NCBI GenBank assembly: GCA_964057225.1
Contig: OZ059894.1
Span: forward strand, 12,348,131 to 12,412,130
Direction: 5' to 3'
DNA: 64,000 bases
Origin: Auanema rhodensis
Lineage: Eukaryota > Nematoda > Chromadorea > Rhabditida > Rhabditidae
Of this stretch, positions 40,471 to 55,200 are shown one piece after another. The notes under the pieces were generated by a model. The model searched no databases. It was not told the origin of the DNA and worked only from the letters and a program-made list of their open reading frames with translations. The translations under genes were made by a program, and so were the position numbers. The stretch's first letter is position 1; each line of letters begins with the position of its first letter.

Positions 40471-42086
40471 TGAAAACACATGCCAAACAGTTTTTTCTAT
40501 CTCACAGTATAACAAGTAACTGAACAACATATGCTCGTCGAGGTTAAACAAGATTGATCATCATTCAACAAAACGTTTGTATATATGAATGAACTTAACT
40601 ATTATCTCACCAATATGCCAATAGAACAACTTTTTTTAATGTGAGACAGATTGCAGCATAATTTGATGAGAACTTTAGAACATTTGCAGTGACTCACACT
40701 TGAAAACACATGCCAAACCGTTTTTTTATCTCACAGTACAACAAAATACTGAACAACATATGAACATTGTGGTTGAACATGATAAGTCATCAATTAACGA
40801 AACGTTCGTATGAATGAATGAACTTAACTATTATTTCACCAATAAGCCAATGCAACTATCTTTTCTCATGTGAGACAAATTGAAGCCTAGTTTGATGAGA
40901 ACTTTAGAACAGTTGCAGTGACTTACACATGAAAACACATGCCAAACAGTTTTTTCTATCTCACAGTATAACAAGTAACTGAACAACATATGCTCGTCGA
41001 GGTTAAACAAGATTGATTATCATTCAACGAAACGTTTGTATAAATGAATGAACTTAACTATTATTTCACCAATAAGCCAATACAACAACTTTTTTTAATG
41101 TGAGACAAATTGAAGCCTAAGTTGATGAGAACGTTGGAACAGTTGCAGTGACTCACACATGAAAACACATGCCAAACCGTTTTTCCTATCTCACAGTATA
41201 ACAAGTAACTGAACAACATAAGCGCGGCGAGGTTAAACGAGATTGATCATCATTAAACGAAACGTTTGTATATATGAATGAACTTAAGTATTATTTCACC
41301 AATATGCCAATACAACAACTTTTTTTAATGTGAGACAACTTGCAGCATAATTTGATGAGAACTTTAGAACAGTTGCAGTGACTCACACTTGAAAACACAT
41401 GTCAAACCGTTTTTTTTATCTCACAGTACAACAAAAACTGAGCAACATATGAACATTGTGGTTGAACATGATGAGTCATCATTTACCGAAACGTTCGTAT
41501 ATATTATATGAATCAACTTAACAAATATTTCACCAATATGCCAATACAACAACATTTCTTTTAATGTGAGACAAATTGAAGCCTAATTTGATGAAAACTT
41601 TGAAACAGTTGCAGTGACTCACACATGAAAACACATGCCAAACCGTTTTTTCTATCTCATAGTATAACAAGTAACTGAACAACATAAGCACGTCAAGGTT
41701 AAACAAAATTGATCATAGTTTAACGAAACGTTTAAATATATGAATGAACTTAACTATTATCTCACCAATATGCCAATAGAACAATTTTTTTTAATGTGAG
41801 ACAGATTGCAGCATAATTTGATGAGAACTTCAGAACAGTTGCAGTGACTCACACATGGAAACACATGCCAAACCGTTTTTTCTATCTCACAGTATAACAA
41901 GTAACTGAACAACATAAGCTCGTCGAGGTTAAACAAGATTGATCATTTTTTAACGAAACGTTTGTATATATGAATGAACTTAACTATTATCTCACCAATA
42001 TGCCAATAGAACAATTTTTTTCAATGTGAGACAGATTGCAGCATAATTTGATGAAAACTTTGAAACAGTTGCAGTGACTTACACAT
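40471..42086 (+). repeat. HOR copy 1 of a 7-monomer, 1,616 bp unit
   Basis: Seven monomers that recur directly downstream. Diagnostic shared sites are AACTTAAGTATT (41,281 and 42,897), GCCTAGTTTGATG (near 40,886 and 42,501) and an expanded B unit (near 41,499 and 43,115). Lags of 1,615-1,616 bp were measured at several points. The block GAAGCCTAAGTTGATGAGAACG also appears in each copy. Confidence 0.86.
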
Positions 42087-43702
42087 GAAAACACATGCCA
42101 AACAGTTTTTTCTATCTCACAGTATAACAAGTAACTGAACAACATATGCTTGTCGAGGTTAAACAAGATTGATCATCATTCAACAAAACGTTTGTATATA
42201 TGAATGAACTTAACTATTATCTCACCAATATGCCAATAGAACAACTTTTTTTAATGTGAGACAGATTGCAGCATAATTTGATGAGAACTTTAGAACAGTT
42301 GCAGTGACTCACACTTGAAAACACATGCCAAACCGTTTTTTTATCTCACAGTACAACAAAATACTGAACAACATATGAACATTGTGGTTGAACATGATAA
42401 GTCATCAATTAACGAAACGTTCGTATAAATGAATGAACTTAACTATTATTTCACCAATAAGCCAATGCAACTATCTTTTCTCATGTGAGACAAATTGAAG
42501 CCTAGTTTGATGAGAACTTTAGAACAGTTGCAGTGACTTACACATGAAAACACATGCCAAACAGTTTTTTCTATCTCACAGTATAACAAGTAACTGAACA
42601 ACATATGCTCGTCGAGGTTAAACAAGATTGATTATCATTCAACGGAACGTTTGTATAAATGAATGAACTTAACTATTATTTCACCAATAAGCCAATACAA
42701 CAACTTTTTTTAATGTGAGACAAATTGAAGCCTAAGTTGATGAGAACGTTGGAACAGTTGCAGTGACTCACACATGAAAACACATGCCAAACCGTTTTTC
42801 CTATCTCACAGTATAACAAGTAACTGAACAACATAAGCACGGCGAGGTTAAACGAGATTGATCATCATTAAACGAAACGTTTGTATATATGAATGAACTT
42901 AAGTATTATTTCACCAATATGCCAATACAACAACTTTTTTTAATGTGAGACAACTTGCAGCATAATTTGATGAGAACTTTAGAACAGTTGCAGTGACTCA
43001 CACTTGAAAACACATGTCAAACCGTTTTTTTTATCTCACAGTACAACAAAAACTGAGCAACATATGAACATTGTGGTTGAACATGATGAGTCATCATTTA
43101 CCGAAACGTTCGTATATATTATATGAATCAACTTAACAAATATTTCACCAATATGCCAATACAACAACATTTCTTTTAATGTGAGACAAATTGAAGCCTA
43201 ATTTGATGAAAACTTTGAAACAGTTGCAGTGACTCACACATGAAAACACATGCCAAACCGTTTTTTCTATCTCATAGTATAACAAGTAACTGAACAACAT
43301 AAGCACGTCAAGGTTAAACAAAATTGATCATAGTTTAACGAAACGTTTAAATATATGAATGAACTTAACTATTATCTCACCAATATGCCAATAGAACAAT
43401 TTTTTTTAATGTGAGACAGATTGCAGCATAATTTGATGAGAACTTTAGAACAGTTGCAGTGACTCACACATGGAAACACATGCCAAACCGTTTTTTCTAT
43501 CTCACAGTATAACAAGTAACTGAACAACATAAGCTCGTCGAGGTTAAACAAGATTGATCATTTTTTAACGAAACGTTTAAATATATGAATGAACTTAACT
43601 ATTATCTCACCAATATGCCAATAGAACAATTTTTTTCAATGTGAGACAGATTGCAGCATAATTTGATGAAAACTTTGAAACAGTTGCAGTGACTCACACA
43701 TG
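42087..43702 (+). repeat. HOR copy 2 of the 7-monomer, 1,616 bp unit
   Basis: Repeats copy 1 with few substitutions (TGCTTGTCG near 42,149, CAACGGAACG near 42,640, TTCGTATAAATG near 42,420). The match ends at about 43,702, where GTGACTC replaces the GTGACTT that began this copy, so the two units abut exactly within the tail of a monomer. Confidence 0.86.
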
Positions 43703-46700
43703 AAAACACATGCCAAACCGTTTTTTCTATCTCATAGTATAACAAGAAACTGAACAACATATGAACATTGTGGTTGAACATGATAAGTCATCAATTAACG
43801 AAACGTTCGTATATATGAATGAACTTAACTATTATTTCACCAATAAGCCAATGCAACTATCTTTTCTCATGTGAGACAAATAGAAGCCTAATTTGATGAG
43901 AACTTTGAAACAGTTGCAGTGACTCACACATGAAAACACATGCCAAACCGTTTTTTCTATCTCATAGTATAACAAGAAACTGAACAACATAAGCACGTCA
44001 AGGTTAAACAAGATTGATCATAATTTAACGAAACGTTTCAATATATGAATGAACTTAACTATTATCTCACCAATATGCCAATAGAACAACTTTTTTTAAT
44101 GTGAGACAGATTGCAGCATAATTTGATGAGAAGTTTAGAACAGTTGCAGTGACTCACACATCGAAACACATGCCAAACCGTTTTTTTTATCTCACAGTAC
44201 AACAAAAAACTGAGCAACATATGAACATTGTGGTTGAACATGATGAGTCATCATTTACCGAAACGTTCGTATATATTATATGAATCAACTTAACAAATAT
44301 TTCACCAATATGCCAATACAACAACATTTCTTTTAATGTGAGACAAATTGAAGCCTAATTTGATGAAAACTTTGAAACAGTTGCAGTGACTCACACATGA
44401 AAACACATGCCAAACCGTTTTTTCTATTTCACAGTATAACAAGTAACTGAACAACATGAGCACGTCAAGGTTAAACAAGATTGATCATAATTTAACGAAA
44501 CGTTTAAATAAATAAATGAACTTAACTATTATTTCACCAATAAGCCAATACAACAACTTTTTTTAATGTGAGACAAATTGAAGCCTAAGTTGATGAGAAC
44601 TTTTGAACAGTTGCAGTGACTTACACATGAAAACCCATGCCAAACAGTTTTTTCTATCTCACAGTATAACAAGTAACTGAACAACATATGCTCGTCGAGG
44701 TTAAACAAGATTGATTATCATTCAACGAAACGTTTGTATATATGAATGAACTCAACTATTATTTCACCAATAAGCCAATGCAACTATCTTTTCTCATGTG
44801 AGACAAATTGAAGCCTAATTTGATGAGAACTTTAGAACAGTTGCAGTGACTTGCACATGAAAACACATGCCAAACAGTTTTTTCTATCTCACAGTATAAC
44901 AAGTAACTGAACAACATAATCACGTCGAGGTTAAACAAGATTGATCATCATTCAACGAAACGTTTGTATATATGAATGAACTTAACTATTATCTCACCAA
45001 TATGCCAATAGAACAACTTTTTTTAATGTGAGACAGATTGCAGCATAATTTGATGAGAACTTTAGAACAGTTGCAGTGACTCACACTTGAAAACACATGC
45101 CAAACAGTTTTTTCTATCTCACAGTATAACAAGTAACTGAACAACATATGCTCGTCGAGGTTAAACAAGATTGATCATCATTCAACAAAACGTTTGTATA
45201 TATGAATGAACTTAACTATTATCTCACCAATATGCCAATAGAACAACTTTTTTTAATGTGAGACAGATTGCAGCAGAATTTGATGAGAACTTTAGAACAG
45301 TTGCAGTGACTCACACTTGAAAACACATGCCAAACAGTTTTTTCTATCTCACAGTATAACAAGTAACTGAACAACATATGCTCGTCGAGGTTAAACAAGA
45401 TTGATCATCATTCAACAAAACGTTTGTATATATGAATGAACTTAACTATTATCTTACCAATATGCCAATAGAACAACTTTTTTTAATGTGAGACAGATTG
45501 CAGCATAATTTGATGAGAACTTTAGAACAGTTGCAGTGACTCACACTTGAAAACACATGCCAAACCGTTTTTTTATCTCACAGTACAACAAAATACTGAA
45601 CAACATATGAACATTGTGGTTGAACATGATAAGTCATCAATTAACGAAACGTTCGTATGAATGAATGAACTTAACTATTATTTCACCAATAAGCCAATGC
45701 AACTATCTTTTCTCATGTGAGACAAATTGAAGCCTAGTTTGATGAGAACTTTAGAACAGTTGCAGTGACTTACACATGAAAACACATGCCAAACCGTTTT
45801 TTTATCTCACAGTACAACAAAAAACTGAACAACATATGCTCGTCGAGGTTAAACAAGATTGATTATCATTCAACGAAACGTTTGTATAAATGAATGAACT
45901 TAACTATTATTTCACCAATAAGCCAATACAACAACTTTTTTTAATGTGAGACAGATTGCAGCATAATTTGATGAGAAGTTTAGAACAGTTGCAGTGACTC
46001 ACACATCGAAACACATGCCAAACCGTTTTTTTTATCTCACAGTACAACAAAAAACTGAGCAACATATGAACATTGTGGTTGAACATGATGAGTCATCATT
46101 TACCGAAACGTTCGTATATATTATATGAATCAACTTAACAAATATTTCACCAATATGCCAATACAACAACATTTCTTTTAATGTGAGACAAATTGAAGCC
46201 TAATTTGATGAAAACTTTGAAACAGTTGCAGTGACTCACACATGAAAACACATGCCAAACCGTTTTTTCTATCTCACATTATAACAAGTAACTGAACAAC
46301 ATAAGCACGTCAAGGTTAAACAAGATTGATCATCATTTAACGAAACGTTTAAATATATGAATGAACTCAACAATTATTTTACCAATAAGCCAATACAACA
46401 ACTTTTTTTAATGTGAGACAAATTGAAGCCTAAGTTGATGAGAACGTTGGAACAGTTGCAGTGACTCACACATGAAAACACATGCCAAACCGTTTTTCCT
46501 ATCTCACAGTATAACAAGTAACTGAACAACATAAGCACGGCGAGGTTAAACGAGATTGATCATCATTAAACGAAACGTTTGTATATATGAATGAACTTAA
46601 GTATTATTTCACCAATATGCCAATACAACAACTTTTTTTAATGTGAGACAACTTGCAGCATAATTTGATGAGAACTTTAGAACAGTTGCAGTGACTCACA

Positions 46701-46749
46701 CTTGAAAACACATGTCAAACGGTTTTTTTTATCTCACAGTACAACAAAA
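43703..46749 (+). repeat. Mosaic zone, subfamily transition
   Basis: About 13 monomers of mixed origin. The stretch 43,975-44,520 is related to 47,215-47,760 at lag 3,238 (fourteen monomers), sharing CGTTTCAATATATG and CGTTTAAATAAATAAATG. Heads at about 45,141 and 45,371 belong to two almost identical adjacent monomers with ATTCAACAAAACG. The CTCACATTATAAC tail first appears here, at about 46,274. The last units (about 46,400-46,750) resemble the 7-mer region, including AACTTAAGTATT at 46,595. Confidence 0.72.
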
Positions 46750-49700
46750 ACTGAGCAACATATGAACATTGTGGTTGAACATGATGAGTCATCATTTACC
46801 GAAACGTTCGTATATATTATATGAATCAACTTAACAAATATTTCACCAATATGCCAATACAACAACATTTCTTTTAATGTGAGACAAATTGAAGCCTAAT
46901 TTGATGAAAACTTTGAAACAGTTGCAGTGACTCACACATGAAAACACATGCCAAACCGTTTTTTCTATCTCATAGTATAACAAGTAACTGAACAACATAT
47001 GAACATTGTGGTTGAACATGATAAGTCATCAATTAACGAAACGTTCGTATATATGAATGAACTTAACTATTATTTCATCAATAAGTCAATGCAACTATCT
47101 TTTCTCATGTGAGACAAATTGAAGCCTAATTTGATGAGAACTTTTGAACAGTTGCAGTGACTTACACATGAAAACCCATGCCAAACCGTTTTTTCTATCT
47201 CACAGTATAACAAGTAACTGAACAACATGAGCACGTCAAGGTTAAACAAGATTGATCATAATTTAACGAAACGTTTCAATATATGAATGAACTTAACTAT
47301 TATCTTACCAATATGCCAATAGAACAACTTCTTTTAATGTGAGACAGATTGCAGCATAATTTGATGAGAAGTTTAGAACAGTTGCAGTGACTCACACATC
47401 GAAACACATGCCAAACCGTTTTTTTTATCTCACAGTACAACAAAAAACTGAGCAACATATGAACATTGTGGTTGAACATGATGAGTCATCATTTACCGAA
47501 ACGTTCGTATATATTATATGAATCAACTTAACAAATATTTCACCAATATGCCAATACAACAACATTTCTTTTAATGTGAGACAAATTGAAGCCTAATTTG
47601 ATGAAAACTTTGAAACAGTTGCAGTGACTCACACATGAAAACACATGCCAAACCGTTTTTTCTATTTCACAGTATAACAAGTAACTGAACAACATGAGCA
47701 CGTCAAGGTTAAACAAGATTGATCATAATTTAACGAAACGTTTAAATAAATAAATGAACTTAACTATTATCTCACCAATATGCCAATAGAACAACTTTTT
47801 TTAATGTGAGACAAATTGAAGCCTAAGTTGATGAAAACTTTGAAACAGTTGCAGTGACTCACACATGAAAACACATGCCAAACCGTTTTTTCTATCTCAC
47901 ATTATAACAAGTAACTGAACAACATAAGCACGTCAAGGTTAAACAAGATTGATCATCATTTAACGAAACGTTTAAATATATGAATGAACTCAACAATTAT
48001 TTCACCAATATGCCAATACAACAACTTTTTTCAATGTGAGACGAATTGCAGCATAATTTGATGAGAACTTTAGAACAGTTGCAGTGACTCACACATGAAA
48101 ACACATGCCAAACCGTTTTTTCTATTTCACAGTATAACAAGTAACTGAACAACATGAGCACGTCAAGGTTAAACAAGATTGATCATAATTTAACGAAACG
48201 TTTAAATAAATAAATGAACTTAACTATTATCTCACCAATATGCCAATGCAACAACTTTTTCTAATGTGAGACAAATTGAAGCCTAAGTTGATGAAAACTT
48301 TGAAACAGTTGCAGTGACTCACACATGAAAACACATGCCAAACCGTTTTTTCTATCTCACATTATAACAAGTAACTGAACAACATGAGCACGTCAAGGTT
48401 AAACAAGATTGATCATAATTTAACGAAACGTTTAAATAAATAAATGAACTTAACTATTATTTCACCAATATGCCAATACAACAACTTTTTTCAATGTGAG
48501 ACGAATTGCAGCATAATTTGATGAGAACTTTAGAACAGTTGCAGTGACTCACACTTGAAAACACATGCCAAACCGTTTTTTTTATCTCACAGTACAACAA
48601 AAAACTGAGCAACATATGAACATTGTGGTTGAACATGATGAGTCATCATTTACCGAAACGTTCGTATATATTATATGAATCAACTTAACAAATATTTCAC
48701 CAATATGCCAATACAACAACATTTCTTTTAATGTGAGACAAATTGAAGCCTAATTTGATGAAAACTTTGAAACAGTTGCAGTGACTCACACATGAAAACA
48801 CATGCCAAACCGTTTTTTCTATCTCACATTATAACAAGTAACTGAACAACATAAGCACGTCAAGGTTAAACAAGATTGATCATCATTTAACGAAACGTTT
48901 AAATATATGAATGAACTCAACAATTATTTTACCAATATGCCAATACAACAACATTTTTTTTAATGTGAGACAAATTGAAGCCTAAGTTGATGAGAACTTT
49001 GGAACAGTTGCAGTGACTTACACATGAAAACACATGCCAAACCGTTTTTTCTATCTCACAGTATAACAAGTAACTGAACAACATAAGCACGTCAAGGTTA
49101 AACAAGATTGATCATAATTTAACGAAACGTTTAAATATATGAATGAACTTAACTATTATCTCACCAATATGCCAATAGAACAACTTTTTTTAATGTGAGA
49201 CAGATTGCAGCATAATTAAATGAGAACTTTAGAACAGTTGCAGTGACTCACACATGAAAACACATGCCAAACCGTTTTTTTTATCTCACAGTACAACAAA
49301 ATACTGAACAACATATGAACATTGTGGTTGAACATGATAAGTCATCAATTAACGAAACGTTCGTATATATTATATGAATCAACTTAACAAATATTTCACC
49401 AATATGCCAATACAACAACATTTCTTTTAATGTGAGACAAATTGAAGCCTAATTTGATGAAAACTTTGGAACAGTTGCAGTGACTCACACATGAAAACAC
49501 ATGCCAAACCGTTTTTTCTATCTCATAGTATAACAAGTAACTGAACAACATAAGCACGTCAAGGTTAAACAAAATTGATCATAGTTTAACGAAACGTTTA
49601 AATATATGAATGAACTTAACTATTATCTCACCAATATGCCAATAGAACAGTTTTTTTTAATGTGAGACAGATTGCAGCATAATTTGATGAGAAGTTTAGA

Positions 49701-49769
49701 ACAGTTGCAGTGACTCACACATCGAAACACATGCCAAACCGTTTTTTTTATCTCACAGTACAACAAAAA
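46750..49769 (+). repeat. HOR copy 1 of a 13-monomer, 3,020 bp unit
   Basis: Landmarks repeat at lag 3,020: TATTTCATCAATAAGTC (47,071 and 50,091), AACTTCTTTTAATG (47,327 and 50,347) and the ACACATCGAAACAC tail (near 47,395 and 50,415). Several expanded B monomers account for the 30 extra bases over 13 x 230. The left edge is near 46,750, because further upstream the tail differs (CATGTCAAACGG against CATGCCAAACCG). Confidence 0.86.
48603..48839 (+). repeat. Expanded B-type monomer (237 bp) with TATATATTATATG insertion
   Basis: Representative of the long B class. After the CGAAACGTTCG core, the AT-rich stretch reads TATATATTATATGAATCAAC, five bases longer than in ordinary copies; the body ACATTTCTTTTAATG adds two more. 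The anchor is AACTGAGC rather than AACTGAAC. The same expanded class recurs near 1,440, 10,650, 12,950, 15,950, 18,950, 21,940, 28,610, 32,290, 34,820, 38,500, 41,500, 43,115, 44,270, 46,120, 46,810, 47,510, 48,665, 49,365, 49,830, 50,530, 53,530, 56,060, 58,610, 60,460, 61,615, 62,545 and 63,700. These units therefore act as visible landmarks of HOR phase and explain why several HOR lags exceed exact multiples of 230. Confidence 0.88.
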
Positions 49770-52285
49770 ACTGAGCAACATATGAACATTGTGGTTGAAC
49801 ATGATGAGTCATCATTTACCGAAACGTTCGTATATATTATATGAATCAACTTAACAAATATTTCACCAATATGCCAATACAACAACATTTCTTTTAATGT
49901 GAGACAAATTGAAGCCTAATTTGATGAAAACTTTGAAACAGTTGCAGTGACTCACACATGAAAACACATGCCAAACCGTTTTTTCTATCTCATAGTATAA
50001 CAAGTAACTGAACAACATATGAACATTGTGGTTGAACATGATAAGTCATCAATTAACGAAACGTTCGTATATATGAATGAACTTAACTATTATTTCATCA
50101 ATAAGTCAATGCAACTATCTTTTCTCATGTGAGACAAATTGAAGCCTAATTTGATGAGAACTTTTGAACAGTTGCAGTGACTTACACATGAAAACCCATG
50201 CCAAACCGTTTTTTCTATCTCACAGTATAACAAGTAACTGAACAACATGAGCACGTCAAGGTTAAACAAGATTGATCATAATTTAACGAAACGTTTCAAT
50301 ATATGAATGAACTTAACTATTATCTTACCAATATGCCAATAGAACAACTTCTTTTAATGTGAGACAGATTGCAGCATAATTTGATGAGAAGTTTAGAACA
50401 GTTGCAGTGACTCACACATCGAAACACATGCCAAACCGTTTTTTTTATCTCACAGTACAACAAAAAACTGAGCAACATATGAACATTGTGGTTGAACATG
50501 ATGAGTCATCATTTACCGAAACGTTCGTATATATTATATGAATCAACTTAACAAATATTTCACCAATATGCCAATACAACAACATTTCTTTTAATGTGAG
50601 ACAAATTGAAGCCTAATTTGATGAAAACTTTGAAACAGTTGCAGTGACTCACACATGAAAACACATGCCAAACCGTTTTTTCTATTTCACAGTATAACAA
50701 GTAACTGAACAACATGAGCACGTCAAGGTTAAACAAGATTGATCATAATTTAACGAAACGTTTAAATAAATAAATGAACTTAACTATTATCTCACCAATA
50801 TGCCAATAGAACAACTTTTTTTAATGTGAGACAAATTGAAGCCTAAGTTGATGAAAACTTTGAAACAGTTGCAGTGACTCACACATGAAAACACATGCCA
50901 AACCGTTTTTTCTATCTCACATTATAACAAGTAACTGAACAACATAAGCACGTCAAGGTTAAACAAGATTGATCATCATTTAACGAAACGTTTAAATATA
51001 TGAATGAACTCAACAATTATTTCACCAATATGCCAATACAACAACTTTTTTCAATGTGAGACGAATTGCAGCATAATTTGATGAGAACTTTAGAACAGTT
51101 GCAGTGACTCACACATGAAAACACATGCCAAACCGTTTTTTCTATTTCACAGTATAACAAGTAACTGAACAACATGAGCACGTCAAGGTTAAACAAGATT
51201 GATCATAATTTAACGAAACGTTTAAATAAATAAATGAACTTAACTATTATCTCACCAATATGCCAATGCAACAACTTTTTCTAATGTGAGACAAATTGAA
51301 GCCTAAGTTGATGAAAACTTTGAAACAGTTGCAGTGACTCACACATGAAAACACATGCCAAACCGTTTTTTCTATCTCACATTATAACAAGTAACTGAAC
51401 AACATGAGCACGTCAAGGTTAAACAAGATTGATCATAATTTAACGAAACGTTTAAATAAATAAATGAACTTAACTATTATTTCACCAATATGCCAATACA
51501 ACAACTTTTTTCAATGTGAGACGAATTGCAGCATAATTTGATGAGAACTTTAGAACAGTTGCAGTGACTCACACTTGAAAACACATGCCAAACCGTTTTT
51601 TTTATCTCACAGTACAACAAAAAACTGAGCAAAATAAGCACGTCAAGGTTAAACAAGATTGATCATCATTTAACGAAACGTTTAAATATATGAATGAACT
51701 CAACAATTATTTTACCAATATGCCAATGCAACAACTTTTTCTAATGTGAGACAAATTGAAGCCTAAGTTGATGAAAACTTTGAAACAGTTGCAGTGACTC
51801 ACACATGAAAACACATGCCAAACCGTTTTTTCTATCTCACATTATAACAAGTAACTGAACAACATAAGCACGTCAAGGTTAAACAAGATTGATCATCATT
51901 TAACGAAACGTTTAAATATATGAATGAACTCAACAATTATTTTACCAATATGCCAATACAACAACATTTTTTTTAATGTGAGACAAATTGAAGCCTAAGT
52001 TGATGAGAACTTTGGAACAGTTGCAGTGACTTACACATGAAAACACATGCCAAACCGTTTTTTCTATCTCACAGTATAACAAGTAACTGAACAACATAAG
52101 CACGTCAAGGTTAAACAAGATTGATCATAATTTAACGAAACGTTTAAATATATGAATGAACTTAACTATTATCTCACCAATATGCCAATAGAACAACTTT
52201 TTTTAATGTGAGACAGATTGCAGCATAATTAAATGAGAACTTTAGAACAGTTGCAGTGACTCACACATGAAAACACATGCCAAAC
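49770..52285 (+). repeat. HOR copy 2 of the 13-monomer unit, with one swapped monomer
   Basis: Repeats copy 1 at lag 3,020 up to 51,630. Between 51,631 and about 51,768, an A-type segment replaces the expanded B segment that copy 1 has at 48,611-48,755. Afterwards the match resumes at lag 3,013, including the rare GCATAATTAAATGAG (49,209 and 52,222), and ends at about 52,285. The shift of exactly seven bases is the length difference between an expanded B monomer and an ordinary one. Confidence 0.84.
51631..51768 (+). repeat. Monomer-swap patch (candidate gene conversion tract)
   Basis: The left junction is irregular: the B-style anchor CTGAGCAA continues as AATAAGCACG, giving AAAATAAGC where every ordinary A unit has AACATAAGC. 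The patch then follows the GCACGTCAAGG class, with ATGCAACAACTTTTTCTAATG in the body. It rejoins the copy 1 sequence at ATGAAAACTTTGAAACAG. An equivalent intact monomer lies near 53,714, at lag 2,081. Confidence 0.75.
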
Positions 52286-55200
52286 CGTTTTTTCTATCTC
52301 ACAGTATAACAAGTAACTGAACAACATAAGCTCGTCGAGGTTAAACAAGATTGATCATCATTTAACGATACGTTTAAATATATGAATGAACTTAACAATT
52401 ATTTTACCAATATGCCAATGCAACAACTTTTTCTAATGTGAGACAAATTGAAGCCTAAGTTGAGGAGAACTTTGGAACAGTTGCAGTGACCCACACATGA
52501 AAACACATGCCAAACCGTTTTTTCTATCTCACACTCTAACAAGTAACTGAACAACATAAGCACATTGAGGTTAAACGAGGTTGATCATCATCAAACGAAA
52601 CGTTTGTATATATGAATGAACTCAACTATTATTTCACCAATATGCCAATACAACAACTTTTTTCAATGTGAGACGAATTGCAGCATAATTTGATGAGAAC
52701 TTTGGAACAGTTGCAGTGACCCACACATGAAAACACATGCCAAACCGTTTTTTCTATCTCACATTATAACAAGTAACTGAACAACATAAGCACATCGAGG
52801 TTTAACAAGATTGATCATCATTCAACGAAACGTTTGTATATATGAATGAATTTAACATTTATTTTACCAATAACCCAATGCAACTATCTTCTCTCATGTA
52901 AGACAAATTGAAGCCTAAGTTGATAAGAACTTTGGAACAGTTGCAGTGACCCACACATGAAAACACATGCCAAATCGTTTTTTCTATCTCACATTATAAC
53001 AAGTAACTGAACAACATAAGCCCATCGAGGTTAAACAAGATTGATCATCATTCAACGAAACGTTTAAATATATGAATGAACTCAATAATTAATTTACCAA
53101 TATACCAATGCAACAACATTTTTTTTAATGTGAGACAAATTGAAGCCTAAGTTGATGAGAACTTTGGAACAGTTGCAGTGACTTACACATGAAAACACAT
53201 GCCAAACCGTTTTTTCTATCTCACATTATAACAAGTAACTGAACAACATAAGCACATCGAGGTTAAACGAGATTGATCATCATCAAACGAAACGTTTGTA
53301 TATATGAATGAACTTAACTATTATTTCACCAATATGCCAATACAACAACTTTTTTTGATGTGAGACAAATTGCAGCATAATTGGATGAGAACTTTAGAAC
53401 AGTTGCAGTGACTCACACTTGAAAACACATGCCAAACCGTTTTTTTTATCTCACAGTACAACAAAAAACTGAGCAACATATGAACATTGTGGTTGAAAAT
53501 GATGAGTCATCATTTACCGAAACGTTCGTATATATTATATGAATCAACTTAACAAATATTTCACCAATATGCCAATACAACAACATTTTTTTTAATGTGA
53601 GACAAATTGAAGCCTAATTTGATGAAAACTTTGAAACAGTTGCAGTGACTCACACATGAAAACACATGCCAAACCGTTTTTTCTATCTCACAGTATAACA
53701 AGTAACTGAACAACATAAGCACGTCAAGGTTAAACAAGATTGATCATCATTTAACGAAACGTTTAAATATATGAATGAACTCAACAATTATTTTACCAAT
53801 ATGCCAATGCAACAACTTTTTCTAATGTGAGACAAATTGAAGCCTAAGTTGATGAAAACTTTGAAACAGTTGCAGTGACTCACACATGAAAACACATGCC
53901 AAACCGTTTTTTCTATCTCACATTATAACAAGTAACTGAACAACATAAGCACGTCAAGGTTAAACAAGATTGATCATCATTTAACGATATGTTTAAATAT
54001 ATGAATGAACTCAACAATTATTTTACCAATATGCCAATACAACAACATTTTTTTTAATGTGAGACAAATTGAAGCCTAGTTTGATGAAAACTTTGAAACA
54101 GTTGCAGTGACTCACACATGAAAACACATGCCAAACCGTTTTTTCTATCTCACAGTATAACAAGTAACTGAACAACATAAGCACGTCAAGGTTAAACAAG
54201 ATTGATCATAATTTAACGAAACGTTTAAATATATGAATGAACTTAACTATTATCTCACCAATATGCCAATAGAACAACTTTTTTTAATGTGAGACAGATT
54301 GCAGCATAATTAAATGAGAACTTTAGAACAGTTGCAGTGACTCACACATGAAAACACATGCCAAACCGTTTTTTCTATCTCACAGTATAACAAGTAACTG
54401 AACAACATAAGCTCGTCGAGGTTAAACAAGATTGATCATCATTAAACGAAACGTTTGTATATATGAATGAACTTAACTATTATTTCACCAATATGCCAAT
54501 ACAACAACTTTTTTCAATGTGAGACGAATTGCAGCATAATTTGATGAGAACTTTGGAACAGTTGCAGTGACCCACACATGAAAACACATGCCAAACCGTT
54601 TTTTTTATCTCACATTATAACAAGTAACTGAACAACATAAGCACATCGAGGTTTAACAAGATTGATCATCATTCAACGAAACGTTTGTATATATGAATGA
54701 ACTTAACTATTATTTCACCAATATGCCAATACAACAACTTTTTTCAATGTGAGACGAATTGCAGCATAATTTGATGAGAACTTTGGAACAGTTGCAGTGA
54801 CCCACACATGAAAACACATGCCAAACCGTTTTTTCTATCTCACACTATAACAAGTAACTGAACAACATAAGCACATCGAGGTTAAACGAGATTGATCATC
54901 ATTAAACGAAACGTTTGTATATATGAATGAACTTAACTATTATTTCACCAATATGCCAATACAACAACTTTTTTCAATGTGAGACGAATTGCAGCATAAT
55001 TTGATGAGAACTTTGGAACAGTTGCAGTGACCCACACATGAAAACACATGCCAAACCGTTTTTTTTATCTCACATTATAACAAGTAACTGAACAACATAA
55101 GCACGTCAAGGTTAAACAAGATTGATCATAATTTAACGAAACGTTTAAATATATGAATGAACTTAACTATTATCTCACCAATATGCCAATAGAACAACTT

